A model generated the notes under the pieces. That model had not been told where the DNA came from. It was given only the letters and a program-made list of their open reading frames with translations, and did not search any database. The translations under genes and the position numbers were made by a program. From Flavobacterium aestivum (GTDB taxonomy: Bacteria; Bacteroidota; Bacteroidia; Flavobacteriales; Flavobacteriaceae), in contig NZ_CP113977.2 in NCBI RefSeq assembly GCF_026870175.2, forward strand, positions 2,046,001 through 2,110,000: DNA of 64,000 nucleotides, read 5' to 3'. This document shows positions 55,582 to 64,000 of the stretch, one piece after another. Each line of letters opens with the position of its first letter. The stretch's first letter is position 1.

Positions 55582-55583
55582 AT

Positions 55584-55617
55584 AAAATAGCCACTGAATT
55601 TTCAATGGCTATTTTTT
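55584..55617. terminator. Bidirectional terminator, mdaB-like/lgt
   Basis: A 10-bp stem, 55584-55593 (AAAATAGCCA) with 55606-55615, is followed by T-runs on both strands. It lies between convergent genes. Confidence 0.88.
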
Positions 55618-55638
55618 ATAAATTAAAATAAATTCAGT

Positions 55639-56568
55639 TTATATCTCATTAGTTTTTTTTGCCATGATAGCAAAATATAGTCCTACAACTATAAATGGAA
55701 TACTCAACCATTGTCCAGTTGATAATATGTTTCCTAATTCATTTTCAAAGCCTCCTTGGCTCTCTTTTACTGATTCGACTACGATACGTACCGTGAATAG
55801 AAGTACAAGGAATAGACCGAATAAAAATCCTGATTTTTTTCTGGCATCAGTTTTCCAATAGAGGAAAAACAAAACTGCAAATACAAAAATGTAGCAAAAA
55901 GCTTCATATAACTGTGCTGGATGTTTGGCAGGAACCTGTTGCAATAAATTGGCATATTGGGGGTTGGTTGCAATAGCGTTGTAAGCTTCTTTTGGTGTAG
56001 GGAGTTGAGTTGCATTAACAGCTTCCCTTGGGCTAAATTGATCTCTTACAAAACGAATCCCAAAAGAAGAAGAAGTTTCTTTACCCACTATTTCTGAGTT
56101 GAAAAAATTCCCCAATCTCACAAAAATGGCACCGCTAGCTACAGGAATGACTACTCTGTCTAATATCCACAAAATAGGTTTGTAAAGTACTTTTTTGCTG
56201 AAAAAATACATTGCAATGATAATAGAAATTGCGGCTCCGTGACTTGCCAATCCTTGATATCCTGTGAATTGGAATTTTGGACTGAATCTGAAAGGTAAAA
56301 TGATTTCGGACAGATTGTTACGATAATATTCCCAATCGTAAAAGAAAACATGTCCTAAACGTGCACCAACTAAGGTTGCTAGTACTGTCCAGACAAACAA
56401 AGAATCTAATTTGTCAATGGAAACACTTTCTCTTTCAAAAATATGTTTCATAATATACCAACCCAATCCAAAAGCTATTACGAACATTAAGCTGTAAAAG
56501 CGAATAACAAAAAAGCCTAAATCTATACCTTCAGAGGGGTTCCAAACAATGTTTAATGCGTGTGTCAT
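55639..56568 (-). CDS. lgt: Prolipoprotein diacylglyceryl transferase
   Basis: A 309-residue inner-membrane enzyme with about seven transmembrane helices. It attaches diacylglycerol from phosphatidylglycerol to the lipobox cysteine, the first step of lipoprotein maturation. Seen motifs: FVIRFYSLMFVIAFGLGW, the catalytic region TVLATLVGARLGHVFFY, FQFTGYQGLASHGAAI, and the signature SGAIFVRLGNFFNSEIVG with the essential arginine. Further on are HPAQLYEAFCY and a C-terminal GQWLSIPF. It follows yidD and cysS on the same strand, an order common in Flavobacteriia. Confidence 0.95.
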   Translation of the reverse strand: MTHALNIVWNPSEGIDLGFFVIRFYSLMFVIAFGLGWYIMKHIFERESVSIDKLDSLFVWTVLATLVGARLGHVFFYDWEYYRNNLSEIILPFRFSPKFQFTGYQGLASHGAAISIIIAMYFFSKKVLYKPILWILDRVVIPVASGAIFVRLGNFFNSEIVGKETSSSFGIRFVRDQFSPREAVNATQLPTPKEAYNAIATNPQYANLLQQVPAKHPAQLYEAFCYIFVFAVLFFLYWKTDARKKSGFLFGLFLVLLFTVRIVVESVKESQGGFENELGNILSTGQWLSIPFIVVGLYFAIMAKKTNEI

Positions 56569-56644
56569 CTATATTTTTATTTTTTGTGAAAATAGTATTT
56601 TCATTCGAGGAATTGTGTTAACTAAAAGTAAGAAGTTTTCTTTT

Positions 56645-56893
56645 TCAGTGATTGTGATTGCATTTTTTTTCTGGAACAGGATCATATCCTTTTCTACCCC
56701 ATGGATGACAACTCAAAATTCTTTTTATTCCTAAATAGCCTCCATAAAATAATCCATGAGTTTGTAATGCCTGAATCATATAGCTCGAACAAGTGGGCTC
56801 AAACCGACAGGCCGCAGGAGTAAAAGGGGAGATAGCGCCCTGATAAAACCGTACCAGCAATACGAATGGGTAGATGAGAATTTTTTTTAGCAT
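56645..56893 (-). CDS. yidD: YidD membrane-insertion efficiency factor
   Basis: An 82-residue peripheral membrane protein that assists YidC-dependent insertion. It has the N-terminal amphipathic hydrophobic segment ([20 protein letters not shown]), the conserved cysteine motif [16 protein letters not shown], and [14 protein letters not shown] at the C-terminus, ending with a His-rich tail. It lies between cysS and lgt with gaps of 58 and 76 bp, so all three are probably one transcript. Confidence 0.94.
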   Translation of the reverse strand: MLKKILIYPFVLLVRFYQGAISPFTPAACRFEPTCSSYMIQALQTHGLFYGGYLGIKRILSCHPWGRKGYDPVPEKKCNHNH

Positions 56894-56951
56894 AAATGGA
56901 GCGTTTAGTATTCATTTAACTAATGCCTGATGGCTAATCACTATTGCCTAA

Positions 56952-58430
56952 TTACTGAATGCTAAAACTTGTTCCTTCTTTCCCGTCTTTTAATTGAATG
57001 CCTAAGGCTATTAATTGATCACGGATTTGATCGGACAACGCAAAATTTTTGTCATCTCGGGCTTGTTTTCGCATGTCGATAAGCATATTAACTACGCCTT
57101 CCAGTTTTTCTGTGTTGCCGTTGGTTTTTTCTTCTTCCAATCCTAAAACATCAAATACAAAAGCTTGCATTGTTGTTGTGAATGATTTCAAATCGGCCGC
57201 ATTTAAAGTTTCTTTTTCATCTTTTAATAAATTGATAAAACGAACACCTTCAAATAATTGTGCAATAAGAATTGGTGTATTGAAATCATCATTCATAGAA
57301 TCATAACACAATTGTTTCCAAGTGGCAATGTCTATAGAACTTGTTGCGTTAGCAGTAATCTCTTTTAGGGATTCCATTGCTTCCATTAATCTTTTATATC
57401 CTTTTTCGGCAGCGATAATTGCTTCGTCTGAGAAGTCAAGAATACTTCTATAATGAGCCTGTAGCATAAAAAAACGTGCTACTGATGCTGAAAATGCTTT
57501 GCTTAAAAAAGCGTTATCCCCAGTTAAAATCTCTCCTGGTAAAATATTGTTTCCAGTAGATTTGGCCATTTTTTTGCCATTCAGAGTTAGCATATTGGCA
57601 TGCATCCAGTAATTAACAGGTGTATGTCCGGTGCAAGCTTCATTTTGTGCAATTTCACATTCATGGTGTGGGAATTTTAAGTCCATTCCACCGCCGTGAA
57701 TGTCAAAATGAGTGCCCAAATATTTAGTGCTCATAGCTGTACATTCTAAATGCCATCCTGGGAAACCATCGCTCCAAGGTGAAGGCCAACGCATAATGTG
57801 TTGTGGTTCGGCTCTTTTCCAAAGTGCAAAATCTTGTGGGTTTCTTTTGTCAGATTGTCCGTCAAGATCGCGTGTATTGGCAAGCATATCTTCGATATTG
57901 CGACCGCTTAATACTCCGTAATGGTGATTCTCATTAAATTTGACTACGTCAAAATAAACAGAGCCATTGGCTTCATAACCAATTCCTTTGTCTATAATGG
58001 CTTTTATAACTTCGATTTGCTCTATAATATGTCCAGTTGCAGTAGGTTCAATACTAGGAGGTAAAAAGTTAAAAGCATTCAGGATATCATGGAAATCTAC
58101 GGTGTAGCGTTGTACTACTTCCATAGGTTCCAATTGTTCTAAACGGGCTTTTTTTGCAATTTTATCTTCTCCTTCATCTACATCGTCAACAATATGTCCA
58201 ACATCAGTAATATTACGAACATAACGTACTTTATAATCTAAATGTAATAAGTACCTGAAAATAACATCAAATGACATAAAAGTTCTTACGTTTCCTAAAT
58301 GGACATTACTGTAAACAGTAGGTCCGCATACGTACATTCCAACATTTCCTTCGTTGATAGGTACAAATGTTTCTTTTTCTCCTGAAAGAGAATTGTATAT
58401 TTTTAAGGTCTGACTTTTATATAAGGACAT
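56952..58430 (-). CDS. cysS: Cysteinyl-tRNA synthetase
   Basis: A 492-residue class I aminoacyl-tRNA synthetase. The zinc ligands include C35 in [14 protein letters not shown] and FPHHECE. The HIGH-like motif is H44-L-G-N47 in [11 protein letters not shown], and KMSKS appears as KMAKS. A C-terminal helical anticodon domain completes it. It charges tRNA-Cys for translation. Its leader has a strong 5'-end hairpin and a -7 promoter element. It heads the cysS-yidD-lgt unit. Confidence 0.97.
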   Translation of the reverse strand: MSLYKSQTLKIYNSLSGEKETFVPINEGNVGMYVCGPTVYSNVHLGNVRTFMSFDVIFRYLLHLDYKVRYVRNITDVGHIVDDVDEGEDKIAKKARLEQLEPMEVVQRYTVDFHDILNAFNFLPPSIEPTATGHIIEQIEVIKAIIDKGIGYEANGSVYFDVVKFNENHHYGVLSGRNIEDMLANTRDLDGQSDKRNPQDFALWKRAEPQHIMRWPSPWSDGFPGWHLECTAMSTKYLGTHFDIHGGGMDLKFPHHECEIAQNEACTGHTPVNYWMHANMLTLNGKKMAKSTGNNILPGEILTGDNAFLSKAFSASVARFFMLQAHYRSILDFSDEAIIAAEKGYKRLMEAMESLKEITANATSSIDIATWKQLCYDSMNDDFNTPILIAQLFEGVRFINLLKDEKETLNAADLKSFTTTMQAFVFDVLGLEEEKTNGNTEKLEGVVNMLIDMRKQARDDKNFALSDQIRDQLIALGIQLKDGKEGTSFSIQ

Positions 58431-58469
58431 AAAATTTATTTTTTTGGAACTTTTTCCTGTTTTAGTTTT

Positions 58470-58518
58470 AATCCTTTTTTCTAATCTCTTTATAATACTG
58501 AGAGTAGAAAAAAGGATT
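58470..58518 (-). promoter_or_regulatory. 5'-leader hairpin of cysS
   Basis: A perfect 14-bp stem, 58470-58483 with 58505-58518 (AATCCTTTTTTCTA and its complement), encloses a second short stem TCTC/GAGA. No T-run follows on either strand, so it does not look like a terminator. With the -7 element at 58526-58533 the hairpin would sit at the very 5' end of the cysS mRNA, ending 39 nt before the start codon. A role in mRNA stability or regulation is inference. Confidence 0.5.
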
Positions 58519-58525
58519 TTGGCTA

Positions 58526-58533
58526 CAAATGTA
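58526..58533 (-). promoter_or_regulatory. -7 element of cysS
   Basis: On the minus strand TACATTTG is a perfect TAnnTTTG match. No TTG at the -33 spacing is evident. It places the transcript start next to the leader hairpin. Confidence 0.45.
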
Positions 58534-58620
58534 ATTCACTTAACTCAAATAAAAAGTTAAAGTATTGTGAAGTAATTTTGTGTTATTTTGAGATAACAAT
58601 GATGTTTTTTTGAAAAAATA

Positions 58621-59292
58621 CTAAAATGGAGTTTCTAATTTGATGTAGTCTAAAAATTCTCTTTTTATTTGAGCATCTTTAAATTTTCCACCAAATTCAG
58701 AAGTAACTGTACTGCTTTCAATGTCTTTGATTCCTCTTGAATTAACACAAAGGTGTTTAGCGTCAATCACACAAGCGACATCTTCAGTTCCAAGTGCTTG
58801 TTGTAGTTCTTGAACAATTTGCATTGTTAAACGTTCTTGTACTTGTGGTCTTTTTGCAAAATGTTCTACAATACGATTCATTTTTGAAAGACCAATAACT
58901 CTTCCGTTCGAGATGTAAGCAACGTGTGCTCTTCCAATTATAGGCAATAAATGATGTTCGCAGGTAGAGTAGAGGGTAATGTTTTTTTCAACTAACATTT
59001 CTCCATATTTGTAATTGTTCTCAAAAGTTGAGGCTTTTGGTTTTTTTACTGGATTTAGTCCGCCAAAAATTTCTTTTACAAACATTTTGGCTACACGATT
59101 TGGTGTGCCTTTCATGCTATCGTCTGTCAAATCCATTCCAAGTGTTAGTAGAATATTTTCGACATCTTTTTTTATTCTTTCAATTTTCTCTTCATCTGTA
59201 ATGTTAAAAGCATCCTTTCTTACAGGATTATTAGCATTTGTACTGATATGATTGTCTCCTATTTCGTTTTGAAATTCTTCGTTATTTATCAT
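58621..59292 (-). CDS. folE: GTP cyclohydrolase I
   Basis: A 223-residue enzyme making 7,8-dihydroneopterin triphosphate from GTP, the entry to folate and pterin synthesis. The zinc site shows in YSTCEHHLLPIIGRAHVAYI and in the later DAKHLCVNSRGI, with QERLTMQIVQEL between. An N-terminal extension of about 45 polar residues precedes the catalytic domain, which is common in this family. It stands upstream of cysS on the same strand but cysS has its own promoter element. Confidence 0.96.
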   Translation of the reverse strand: MINNEEFQNEIGDNHISTNANNPVRKDAFNITDEEKIERIKKDVENILLTLGMDLTDDSMKGTPNRVAKMFVKEIFGGLNPVKKPKASTFENNYKYGEMLVEKNITLYSTCEHHLLPIIGRAHVAYISNGRVIGLSKMNRIVEHFAKRPQVQERLTMQIVQELQQALGTEDVACVIDAKHLCVNSRGIKDIESSTVTSEFGGKFKDAQIKREFLDYIKLETPF

Positions 59293-59429
59293 TAAGAGGT
59301 ACTGTTTTTATGGGTGTTTATTTTTAAAGTTGTAAAGATAATTAATAAAATGGAAACATTTTCTATCGTTTTTGCTTTTAATTATATCTAAAATTTATCT
59401 TAGGATTGTTTGCACTGATGAGGAAAATG

Positions 59430-59465
59430 AAAAGGCAATACCATTTTTAGTGTTATTGCCTTTTT
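59430..59465 (-). terminator. Terminator of the aminotransferase gene
   Basis: An 11-bp stem, 59430-59440 (AAAAGGCAATA) with 59454-59464, lies 25 bp after the aminotransferase stop on the minus strand, with A/T-runs on both sides. Confidence 0.82.
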
Positions 59466-59489
59466 AATCTATAGGGATGTAGCGATTTT

Positions 59490-60707
59490 TTAAATATGAA
59501 GTAAAGCGCTTTTTTGTTTAGAATTATAAATGCTTAATCCTTCTTTTAAAATTTGAACTGCGCTAATCAAGTCTTCTTTTTTTAATACATAAGCAATACG
59601 AACTTGGTTTAGACCTATGCCTGGTGTTGAGTAAAAACCAGCTGCTGGTGCTATCATAACGGTTTCACCATTCAATTGATATTTTTCTAATAACCATTGG
59701 GCAAAATCATCTGCATTGTCAATAGGAAGTTGTGCAATGCAATAGAAAGCGCCTTTAGGTTTAGTTACAATTACACCTTCAATTTTATTTAATTCACTAA
59801 TCAAAGTGTCTCTTCTGTCTTTATACTCTGTAATGACTTCGTCAAAATAACTCTTTGGAGTGTCAAGAGCTGCTTCGCTCGCAATTTGTTCAATTGTAGG
59901 AGGGCTTAATCGAGCTTGTGCAAATTTCATTGCAGTTGACATGATTTCTTTATTTTTAGAAACCATACATCCAATTCTTGCACCACACATGCTAAAACGT
60001 TTAGAAACGGAATCAATCATGATAGCATGATCTTCTATTCCTTTGATGTTCATTATTGAGTAATGTACATCGCCATCATAAGTGAATTCACGATATACTT
60101 CGTCTGAAATCAAAAATAAATCATGTTTTTTGACCAATGCGGCCAATCGCATCATCTCTTCTTCAGAATACATATATCCCGTTGGATTTCCTGGATTACA
60201 AATAAGAATTGCTTTTGTTTTTGGGGTAATCATTTTTTCAAAAGCATCAACGCTAGGTAATGCAAAACCGGTTTCTATTGTAGAAGTTACAGGGATTACG
60301 GTAACACCAGAAGCAACTGAAAAGGCATTGTAATTGGCATAAAAAGGTTCGTGAACAATAAGTTCATCACCTTGATCCATAGTGGTTCCTAATGCAAATA
60401 AAAGTGCTTCGGATCCACCAGATGTAATGATGATATCTTCAAAATCTACATTTACATTTTGATGCTTATAATATTGTGAAAGCTTCGTTCTGTAGCTTTC
60501 AAAACCGGCTGAATGGCTGTATTCCAAAATGTCAAGCGTAATGTTCTTTACGGCATTTATGGCGACTTTTGGAGTTTTTATATCAGGTTGACCAATGTTT
60601 AAATGGTATACTTTTAGGCCTTTTTTCTTAGCCGATTCGGAATAAGGGGTAAGTTTGCGAATCGGGGATTCTGGCATTAACTTCCCTTTAGATGATATTT
60701 TTGGCAT
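59490..60707 (-). CDS. Class I PLP aminotransferase (aspartate type)
   Basis: A 405-residue fold-type I aminotransferase. The N-terminus MPKISSKGKLMPESPIRKLTPYS is typical for the Bacteroidota homologues. Motifs are YSHSAGFESYR, the PLP-contacting ILICNPGNPTGYMYS, SDEVYREFTYDG, and SVSKRFSMCGARIGC with the Schiff-base lysine. It probably transfers the amino group between aspartate or a similar acid and 2-oxoglutarate. Monocistronic and followed by a terminator; the amino-acid specificity cannot be read with certainty. Confidence 0.92.
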   Translation of the reverse strand: MPKISSKGKLMPESPIRKLTPYSESAKKKGLKVYHLNIGQPDIKTPKVAINAVKNITLDILEYSHSAGFESYRTKLSQYYKHQNVNVDFEDIIITSGGSEALLFALGTTMDQGDELIVHEPFYANYNAFSVASGVTVIPVTSTIETGFALPSVDAFEKMITPKTKAILICNPGNPTGYMYSEEEMMRLAALVKKHDLFLISDEVYREFTYDGDVHYSIMNIKGIEDHAIMIDSVSKRFSMCGARIGCMVSKNKEIMSTAMKFAQARLSPPTIEQIASEAALDTPKSYFDEVITEYKDRRDTLISELNKIEGVIVTKPKGAFYCIAQLPIDNADDFAQWLLEKYQLNGETVMIAPAAGFYSTPGIGLNQVRIAYVLKKEDLISAVQILKEGLSIYNSKQKSALLHI

Positions 60708-60831
60708 GTTTTTAGATTGAGTTACAAATTTGCAATTTATTTTCTAAACTAACCGCAATCACTGCCTCTATTTTGTTGTTTTTCATACATTATTATTGTA
60801 TAATTGATTATATTTATAGAAACAAATTTAA

Positions 60832-62160
60832 ATGATAAGAATAGGCTTAATATTATTGTTCATAATAAAAATGAACTCTGTTTTCGCACAGGATGATTTT
60901 GTATTTGATAAGGGAGTAGATAAAATAAATGTACCGATTAAAGTGATTAATAATTTGATTTTTATGCCTATTGAGGTCAATGGGGTAGAGTTGAATTTTT
61001 TGCTTGATACTGGTGTTGAGGAAATTGTTCTTTTTAGTTTAGAAGATAATCCAAACGTCAAATTTTATAATTCTGAAAAAATAAATTTGCGTGGTTTAGG
61101 AAGTAAAGAATCTGTAGAAGGATTAAAAACAACCAATAACATCTTGAGTATTCAGGGTTTGAAAGCAATGAATCAGCTTGTTTATGTTATTCTTGATGAG
61201 AGTTTTAATTTATCCTCTCAAATAGGAATTCCTGTTAATGGGATTATTGGTTACCAGTTTTTTAAGGACAATCTAGTGAGTATAAACTATGCGAAAAAGA
61301 AGCTTGTAGTTTCTAAAAACAATGAGGCAAATATCAATAAAATACGTAAAAAGTATAATGAAATTCCAATTACTGTTGAAAAGCATAAACCGTATTTGTT
61401 AGCAAATGTTTTTATGGATAAAGAGGTGTCAGTGAAGCTATTAATTGATAATGGAAATAGTGATTCTTTTTGGCTTTTTCAAAATTTATCCGAAGATGTA
61501 AAGGTTCCTTCAAAAAATTTCGATGATTTTCTGGGTAAGGGTTTTAGCGGAGATATAGAAGGAAAAAGAGCAAGAGTTTCTAAGTTTGCATTTGATAAAT
61601 ATTCGTTTGATAATCCTATAGTTGCTTTTCCTGACTCTGCTTCAGTAAGAAGTGTTCGTATGGTTCAAAATAGAATGGGGTCCATTGGCGGTGGAATTTT
61701 AAAACGATTCTCAGTTGTTTTTGATTATAAAAATGAGAAATTGTATTTAAAGAAAAACTCCGATTTCGGCGAGCCTTTTACTTATAATAAAAGCGGTTTG
61801 GAGATTCAGCATCATGGTTTGCAATGGGTTCCTGAAACGGTAAAGCTTGAGACAGTTCCTATTTCTGTAGGGACAACTTATAATTCTGCTGGTGAAAAAG
61901 CAAAAGACAACTTTAAATATAAATTTAGTTTAAAACCTATTTATGAGATTTCTAATATTAGAAAAAATTCACCGGCTGATCTTTGTGGTTTAGAAGTGGG
62001 GGATGTTGTTGTATCCATTAACAAAACACCCGTTTATAATTATTCTTTAGAAAAAATAAATGAGATGTTTAAGTCTGAGGAAGAGAAATGGATTAATTTA
62101 GAAATAGAAAGAAATGGCCAAGTAATGGGATTTAGGTTTCAACTATTGGACATTTTATAA
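60832..62160 (+). CDS. Exported retropepsin-like aspartic protease with PDZ domain
   Basis: A 442-residue protein with a short signal peptide (cleaved near VFAQ, residues 17-20). It has two aspartic-protease half-domains: D59-T-G61 in NFLLDTGVEE, and D206-N-G208 in LLIDNGNSD, where the usual DTG is altered. A C-terminal PDZ domain of about 80 residues follows (NSPADLCGLEVGDVVVSINKTPV). It is probably a periplasmic protease that recognises C-termini or unfolded substrates. The changed second motif may mean an asymmetric or weak active site. It stands alone with its own bidirectional terminator. Confidence 0.85.
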   Translation: MIRIGLILLFIIKMNSVFAQDDFVFDKGVDKINVPIKVINNLIFMPIEVNGVELNFLLDTGVEEIVLFSLEDNPNVKFYNSEKINLRGLGSKESVEGLKTTNNILSIQGLKAMNQLVYVILDESFNLSSQIGIPVNGIIGYQFFKDNLVSINYAKKKLVVSKNNEANINKIRKKYNEIPITVEKHKPYLLANVFMDKEVSVKLLIDNGNSDSFWLFQNLSEDVKVPSKNFDDFLGKGFSGDIEGKRARVSKFAFDKYSFDNPIVAFPDSASVRSVRMVQNRMGSIGGGILKRFSVVFDYKNEKLYLKKNSDFGEPFTYNKSGLEIQHHGLQWVPETVKLETVPISVGTTYNSAGEKAKDNFKYKFSLKPIYEISNIRKNSPADLCGLEVGDVVVSINKTPVYNYSLEKINEMFKSEEEKWINLEIERNGQVMGFRFQLLDIL

Positions 62161-62164
62161 ATAA

Positions 62165-62202
62165 AAAAACCGCTAATTGAATTTTGTCAATTAGCGGTTT
62201 TT
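62165..62202. terminator. Bidirectional terminator, protease/DUF1573 gene
   Basis: A perfect 16-bp stem: 62165-62180 (five A, CCGCTAATTGA) with 62187-62202, loop of 6, T-runs on both strands, between convergent genes. Confidence 0.94.
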
Positions 62203-62219
62203 ATTTTGAGTTTAATTTT

Positions 62220-62615
62220 TTAATTAGGTATGACTTCCCCTTTAATTTTTAGTGGTACTCTACCTTCTTCATAGTTTACTGCATTTGTTTCAACAGTTAT
62301 TGTTTTTCGTATAGGTCCAGGAACCATATTGTATTTGATTTCGATTCTATCTGATTTTCCAGGCAAAATAGGTTGGCTTGGTTTATAAGTTACTGTACAA
62401 CTAGCTGTAGATTGAATGGCTATAATGGTCAACGGAGCATTTCCTGTATTTGTAAATGTAAATTCACGTATTCCATTATCACTTTGCTTGTATATTTTTC
62501 CGTAATCTACAGTGTTGTCTGCCTGATGAAATTCAATTTTTGAACCGCTTTGTGCAAAGCCAATGCTACTGATTAAAAGCATTACGATAAGAGTTGCAAT
62601 TTTTTTCATTTTCAT
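62220..62615 (-). CDS. Secreted DUF1573 protein
   Basis: A 131-residue protein with a signal peptide (hydrophobic residues 6-20, IGFAQ). One immunoglobulin-like DUF1573 domain follows, with the typical VDYGKIYKQSDNGIREFTFTNTGNAPL, the cysteine-containing SCTV, and the KITVETNA-like strand (TITVETNAVNYEE). Such domains occur in periplasmic or surface proteins of Bacteroidota; the function is unknown. Two in-frame ATGs lie at the start (62615, 62609) and either could be used. Confidence 0.88.
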   Translation of the reverse strand: MKMKKIATLIVMLLISSIGFAQSGSKIEFHQADNTVDYGKIYKQSDNGIREFTFTNTGNAPLTIIAIQSTASCTVTYKPSQPILPGKSDRIEIKYNMVPGPIRKTITVETNAVNYEEGRVPLKIKGEVIPN

Positions 62616-62700
62616 ATTTTATTTGAAAGAAAAGTAAATGTACTTACTTTTAATTAATACACAATTTTTTATTTCTCTTTTTATACTGTGCTTAATTATT

Positions 62701-62708
62701 TACTTTTG
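62701..62708 (+). promoter_or_regulatory. -7 element of valS
   Basis: TACTTTTG matches TAnnTTTG. The transcript start would be near 62714, giving a leader of about 60 nt before the valS ATG. No -33 TTG is evident. Confidence 0.45.
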
Positions 62709-62734
62709 TCCTTTATATATGAATAGCAAAAATC

Positions 62735-62757
62735 AAACCAAAGTATGATTTTGGTTT
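62735..62757 (+). promoter_or_regulatory. Leader hairpin and micro-ORF before valS
   Basis: An 8-bp stem AAACCAAA/TTTGGTTT (62735-62742 with 62750-62757) lies 16 nt before the valS start. A nine-codon frame, MNSKNQTKV, occupies 62719-62748 of the predicted leader, with its single valine codon at the end beside the hairpin. It may be a simple translation-control element or chance. Confidence 0.3.
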
Positions 62758-62773
62758 TAACAGTTACTTTTTT

Positions 62774-64000
62774 ATGACAATTCCCGCACAATTTGACGCT
62801 AAAACCATTGAGAATAAATGGTATGACTATTGGATGAAAAATAATTATTTTCATTCGGAACCAGATCATAGAACGCCTTACTCCATTGTAATTCCTCCAC
62901 CCAATGTAACCGGAGTTTTGCACATGGGGCACATGCTTAACAATACAATTCAAGATGTTTTGATTCGTAGAGCACGTTTGAAAGGTTTCAATGCTTGCTG
63001 GGTCCCTGGTACTGATCACGCTTCGATCGCTACTGAGGCTAAAGTAGTTGCCAAATTGAAAAAAGAAGGAATTAATAAAAATGACTTAACACGCGAAGAG
63101 TTTTTAAAACACGCTTGGGAATGGACTGATAAATATGGTGGGACTATCTTGGAACAATTGAAACAATTGGGTTGTTCTTGTGATTGGGAACGCACTAAGT
63201 TTACTATGGATCCTGATATGTCAGCTTCTGTAATTAGATCTTTTGTTGATTTATATAACAAAGGTTTGATTTATCGTGGTTACCGTATGGTAAACTGGGA
63301 TCCTGAAGCCAAAACGACTTTGTCTGACGAAGAAGTTATCTATGAAGAGCAACAAGGAAAATTATATTTCCTTAAATATAAAATTGAAGGAACAGAAGAT
63401 TTCTTAACAGTAGCAACAACACGTCCAGAAACTATTTTTGGGGATACTGCTATTTGTATCAATCCTAATGATGAGCGTTTTGCTCACTTGAAAGGGAAAA
63501 AAGCTATTGTTCCTATTTGTGGAAGAGTGATCCCAATTATAGAAGATGAATATGTAGATGTTGAGTTTGGAACAGGTTGTCTTAAAGTGACTCCAGCTCA
63601 CGATATGAATGACAAAACTCTAGGGGAGAAGCACAATCTTGAAATTGTAGATATCTTCAATGAAGATGCAACTTTGAATAGCTTTGGATTGCATTACAAA
63701 GGAAAAGATCGTTTTGTGGTTCGTACTGAAATTGCTCAAGAATTAGAGAATAGTGGTGCTTTGGCAAAAACGGAAACGCATCTTAACAAAGTGGGAACTT
63801 CTGAAAGAACCAAAGCAGTGATTGAACCTCGCTTGTCTGATCAATGGTTCTTGAAAATGGAAGATTTGGTAAAACCGGCTATCAAAGCGGTTTTAGAAGA
63901 TGGAGATATTAAATTGCACCCAAAACGTTTTGATAACACTTACGCACATTGGTTAAACAATATTCGCGATTGGAATATCTCACGTCAATTATGGTGGGGA
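62774..64000 (+). CDS. valS: Valyl-tRNA synthetase, 3'-truncated by the window
   Basis: The first 409 codons of a class I aminoacyl-tRNA synthetase; the frame is open to the last base, so the gene continues beyond the window (full length is about 870-880 residues). The HIGH motif is H50-M-G-H53 in [14 protein letters not shown]. Further on, [20 protein letters not shown] and the editing-domain [16 protein letters not shown] mark valine specificity. The N-terminus [20 protein letters not shown] supports the ATG at 62774. The KMSKS motif and the anticodon domain are outside the window. Confidence 0.96.
   Translation, partial: MTIPAQFDAKTIENKWYDYWMKNNYFHSEPDHRTPYSIVIPPPNVTGVLHMGHMLNNTIQDVLIRRARLKGFNACWVPGTDHASIATEAKVVAKLKKEGINKNDLTREEFLKHAWEWTDKYGGTILEQLKQLGCSCDWERTKFTMDPDMSASVIRSFVDLYNKGLIYRGYRMVNWDPEAKTTLSDEEVIYEEQQGKLYFLKYKIEGTEDFLTVATTRPETIFGDTAICINPNDERFAHLKGKKAIVPICGRVIPIIEDEYVDVEFGTGCLKVTPAHDMNDKTLGEKHNLEIVDIFNEDATLNSFGLHYKGKDRFVVRTEIAQELENSGALAKTETHLNKVGTSERTKAVIEPRLSDQWFLKMEDLVKPAIKAVLEDGDIKLHPKRFDNTYAHWLNNIRDWNISRQLWWG

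Noticed and set aside
58470..58518. folE terminator
   Set aside because: Strong stem but no T-run on either strand, more than 100 bp after the folE stop and at the predicted cysS transcript start; a leader structure fits better.

Overview
The window is a 64 kb stretch of chromosome from a member of the Bacteroidota, almost certainly a Flavobacterium or close relative. The DNA is AT-rich. Several genes have upstream matches to the flavobacterial -7 element TAnnTTTG, some with a TTG at the -33 position. The gene content and order also fit: fused SecDF, Fur-purA, cysS-yidD-lgt, DUF6268 and DUF1573 proteins. There are no insertion sequences, phage genes, CRISPR arrays, tRNAs or rRNAs that I can see. 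The last gene, valS, runs off the right edge.

Layout. 0-5.3 kb: an outer-membrane DUF6268 protein, a MATE exporter, and an LtaS/MdoB-type alkaline-phosphatase-superfamily transferase flanked by two genes for the same 75-residue protein. 5.3-11.3 kb: an envelope-glycan set on the minus strand (two ArnT-like GT39 enzymes, a DPM1-like GT2 and a tandem LAB_N membrane protein) followed by a sugar-nucleotide epimerase. 11.3-24.3 kb: core and stress genes (meaB, an Rrf2 regulator with an NAD(P)-binding protein, an AEC transporter, 1-Cys peroxiredoxin, nudK, purA, fur, a structured intergenic RNA candidate, spoT, a thioesterase, a serine hydrolase, an rRNA/tRNA methyltransferase and a TRIC channel). 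24.5-36.8 kb: a surface-polysaccharide locus, visibly more AT-rich in its right half. It carries dTDP-3-amino-sugar genes (FdtA- and FdtB-like), a fused CDP-ribitol synthase, a CDP-polyol phosphotransferase, a Wzx flippase, several glycosyltransferases and a methyltransferase. 36.8-45.7 kb: ftsE, then a run of TPR protein, PhzF-like protein, outer-membrane barrel, Gre-like protein and amidohydrolase. 45.9-64 kb: housekeeping genes asnB, gyrB, mdh, secDF, a LysR/quinone-reductase pair, lgt, yidD, cysS, folE, an aminotransferase, an aspartic protease with PDZ domain, a DUF1573 protein and valS.

How it fits together. About a third of the window builds or modifies the cell envelope: lipid-linked sugar transfer, a phosphate-containing surface glycan, lipoprotein maturation (lgt), membrane insertion (secDF, yidD) and outer-membrane barrels. 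The most interesting leads are the duplicated 75-aa gene with only synonymous differences, the LAB_N membrane protein placed where a lipid-sugar flippase would be expected, a teichoic-acid-like CDP-ribitol module in a Gram-negative, a small hydrophobic leader ORF before secDF, a large structured RNA candidate near 18.1 kb, and a Gre-like protein in an envelope operon. All functions are read from motifs and context only; no search could be run.
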